This document shows, piece after piece, positions 63,079 through 64,000 of a stretch of 64,000 nt of DNA. Where the stretch lies: assembly GCA_016786495.1 (NCBI GenBank), contig JAEUUJ010000025.1:25435-89434 (forward strand). Reading direction: 5' to 3'. The position numbers and the translations under genes were made by a program. The stretch comes from Cyclobacteriaceae bacterium (GTDB taxonomy: Bacteria; Bacteroidota; Bacteroidia; Cytophagales; Cyclobacteriaceae). The notes beneath the pieces were generated by a model, which was not told the origin of the DNA, made no database searches, and worked only from the letters and a program-made list of their open reading frames with translations. Position 1 is the first letter of the stretch. Every line of letters begins with the position of its first letter.

Positions 63079-63079
63079 T

Positions 63080-63493
63080 ATGAGTTCTCAATCCCGCAGT
63101 GCCAGCACATTTCTTGTGGTGGATGACGACAGTATTTTTCATTTTTTAATGATCAAAATGCTCACACGCCTGGGTGTGTTGCCTGAGGGCATCCGCACCG
63201 CGTCAACCGGGCGGGAAGCACTCGAACGGGTTGTGGAGGCACAACTAACCGGTAAACCACAACCTGATTACATTCTGCTTGATCTGAATATGCCCATTAT
63301 GGGCGGCTTTGCTTTTCTCGAGGCCTGCAAAAAATTACCGGAGAAGCTTCCCGATCGCGTAAAGATGATCATCATCTCATCCTCCCTTGATAAACGCGAT
63401 GTTAACCGCGCGGCCGAACTGGGCGCGAGTCATTACCTGGTAAAACCCGTTACGGAAGCAGACCTGGAGTTTATTTTAAATGTGCCTGTCTGA
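63080..63493 (+). CDS. Single-domain response regulator (receiver 2)
   Basis: The 137 aa protein starts at ATG 63080, 1 nt after the 69-aa gene. It is a receiver with the acidic pair FLVVDDDSIF, phospho-acceptor Asp68 (YILLDLNMPIMGG), Ser switch ISSS and Lys in YLVKPV. It has a short extra loop (VVEAQLTGKPQPD) before strand 3. It forms one operon with receiver 1 and the 69-aa protein and is divergent from the NarL regulator and PAS kinase. Confidence 0.9.
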   Translation: MSSQSRSASTFLVVDDDSIFHFLMIKMLTRLGVLPEGIRTASTGREALERVVEAQLTGKPQPDYILLDLNMPIMGGFAFLEACKKLPEKLPDRVKMIIISSSLDKRDVNRAAELGASHYLVKPVTEADLEFILNVPV

Positions 63494-63560
63494 ACGGAAA
63501 CGGTACTTTCGTTGTGAATTATAAATTTCGTATTGTTGAAGCTCACGAACAGAAAGAACT

Positions 63561-63854
63561 ATGATTACGCGAATTGTGAGGATGCACTTTACCCAGGCGG
63601 GGGTGGAGGAATTTCTGCAGATTTTTGAAGCCAACAAGCTGGCGATTCGCAATTTCCCCGGTTGTACACATTTGCAGTTGCTGAAAGACGCGGACGATCC
63701 GCTCGTATACACTACGCTGAGTCATTGGAATCGGGAAGCCGACCTGGAGGCGTACCGGAAATCACCCTTGTTCGGAAGTGTGTGGGGTCGGGTGAAAACC
63801 TTGTTTTCCGAACGAACGCAGGCCTTTTCGCTGGTGAAATTTATCGAACTGTAA
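63561..63854 (+). CDS. ABM-superfamily (antibiotic biosynthesis monooxygenase-like) protein
   Basis: The 97 aa protein has the dimeric alpha/beta-barrel pattern: ITRIVRMHFTQAGVEEFLQI, then FPGCTHLQLLKDADDPLVYT, followed by LSHWNREADLEAYRKSPLF. Members include monooxygenases, haem-degrading enzymes and proteins of unknown role. The residues seen do not allow a choice. It stands 67 nt after receiver 2 and 64 nt before the tRNA. Confidence 0.8.
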   Translation: MITRIVRMHFTQAGVEEFLQIFEANKLAIRNFPGCTHLQLLKDADDPLVYTTLSHWNREADLEAYRKSPLFGSVWGRVKTLFSERTQAFSLVKFIEL

Positions 63855-63855
63855 A

Positions 63856-63886
63856 TTGTTCAAAACTTAAAGTTTGCTCATATTTG
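63856..63886 (+). promoter_or_regulatory. Candidate promoter of the tRNA-Leu gene
   Basis: TTG at 63856-63858 and CATATTTG at 63879-63886 stand 20 nt apart and resemble the Bacteroidota TTG / TAnnTTTG promoter. The tRNA begins 32 nt after the -7 box. Confidence 0.45.
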
Positions 63887-63918
63887 CAGCCCGATCAGCA
63901 AGTCCGCTGGTCGTTTTT

Positions 63919-64000
63919 GCCTGAGTGGCGGAACTGGTAGACGCGCACGACTCAAAATCGTGTACCGCAAGGTGTGCCGGTTCGATTCCGGCCTTAGGTA
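63919..64000 (+). tRNA. tRNA-Leu (anticodon CAA)
   Basis: The acceptor arm pairs GCCTGAG with CTTAGGT with G-U pairs and discriminator A at base 64000. The anticodon stem is CACGA / TCGTG with loop CTCAAAA, giving anticodon CAA. A class II variable arm (ACC GCAA GGT) and the T arm GCCGG / CCGGC with loop TTCGATT support leucine. The gene body is complete; any encoded CCA end lies outside the window. Confidence 0.95.

Overview
The window looks like a chromosomal segment of a Bacteroidota bacterium, most likely order Cytophagales (inference). The evidence is a secreted C25 peptidase with a type IX secretion sorting tail, YfhO and PspC/DUF2807 membrane proteins, DUF2911 and DUF4395 proteins, lipoproteins, weak ribosome-binding sites, and promoters of the Bacteroidota type (TTG, about 19-20 nt, TAnnTTTG). 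No phage or insertion-sequence genes were recognised.

1-8.3 kb holds the end of an outer-membrane barrel gene, a ROK-family kinase with a cupin sugar-isomerase-like protein, a YfhO membrane protein, an ECF sigma / anti-sigma-like / outer-membrane protein operon, and a large secreted repeat protein. 8.4-20.8 kb is the main accessory region. It is a three-gene secreted RHS operon (1366 aa PKD/RHS-like partner, 134 aa secreted protein, 1796 aa RHS protein) whose C-terminal tip is followed by an AT-rich array: immunity-like membrane gene, orphan tip, second immunity-like gene, decayed tip remnant, third immunity-like gene, and a frameshifted secreted protein. I read this as a polymorphic-toxin locus that keeps displaced tips together with their immunity genes. 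A gene-free stretch follows (20.83-21.79 kb) with an unusual 21-nt periodic repeat array.

21.8-43.8 kb is mostly ordinary: a membrane thioredoxin, PspC protein with PadR regulator, sulfotransferase, PorU2-like peptidase, carbonic anhydrase, a hydrolase/lipoprotein pair, a histidine kinase, a luciferase-like oxidoreductase, an NmrA-like protein divergent from an HxlR regulator, DUF2911, a sigma-54 response regulator, and an SPFH protein with a small membrane protein. 44.0-52.5 kb is a complete potassium uptake operon: a 27 aa ORF, kdpF, kdpA, kdpB, kdpC, a porin-like protein, a KdpD sensor half and a separate histidine kinase.

54.3-57.8 kb has a promoter, a SAM-I-type riboswitch and a candidate terminator ahead of a RimK-like ATP-grasp ligase, an alpha/beta-hydrolase-fold protein that has lost its nucleophile serine, and an APC permease. 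This is the second most interesting locus. 58.4-63.9 kb carries a lipoprotein glycoside hydrolase with a C-terminal discoidin-like domain, a two-component cluster (PAS kinase, NarL-type regulator, two single-domain receivers around a 69 aa helical protein), an ABM-fold protein and a tRNA-Leu(CAA) ending at the last base.
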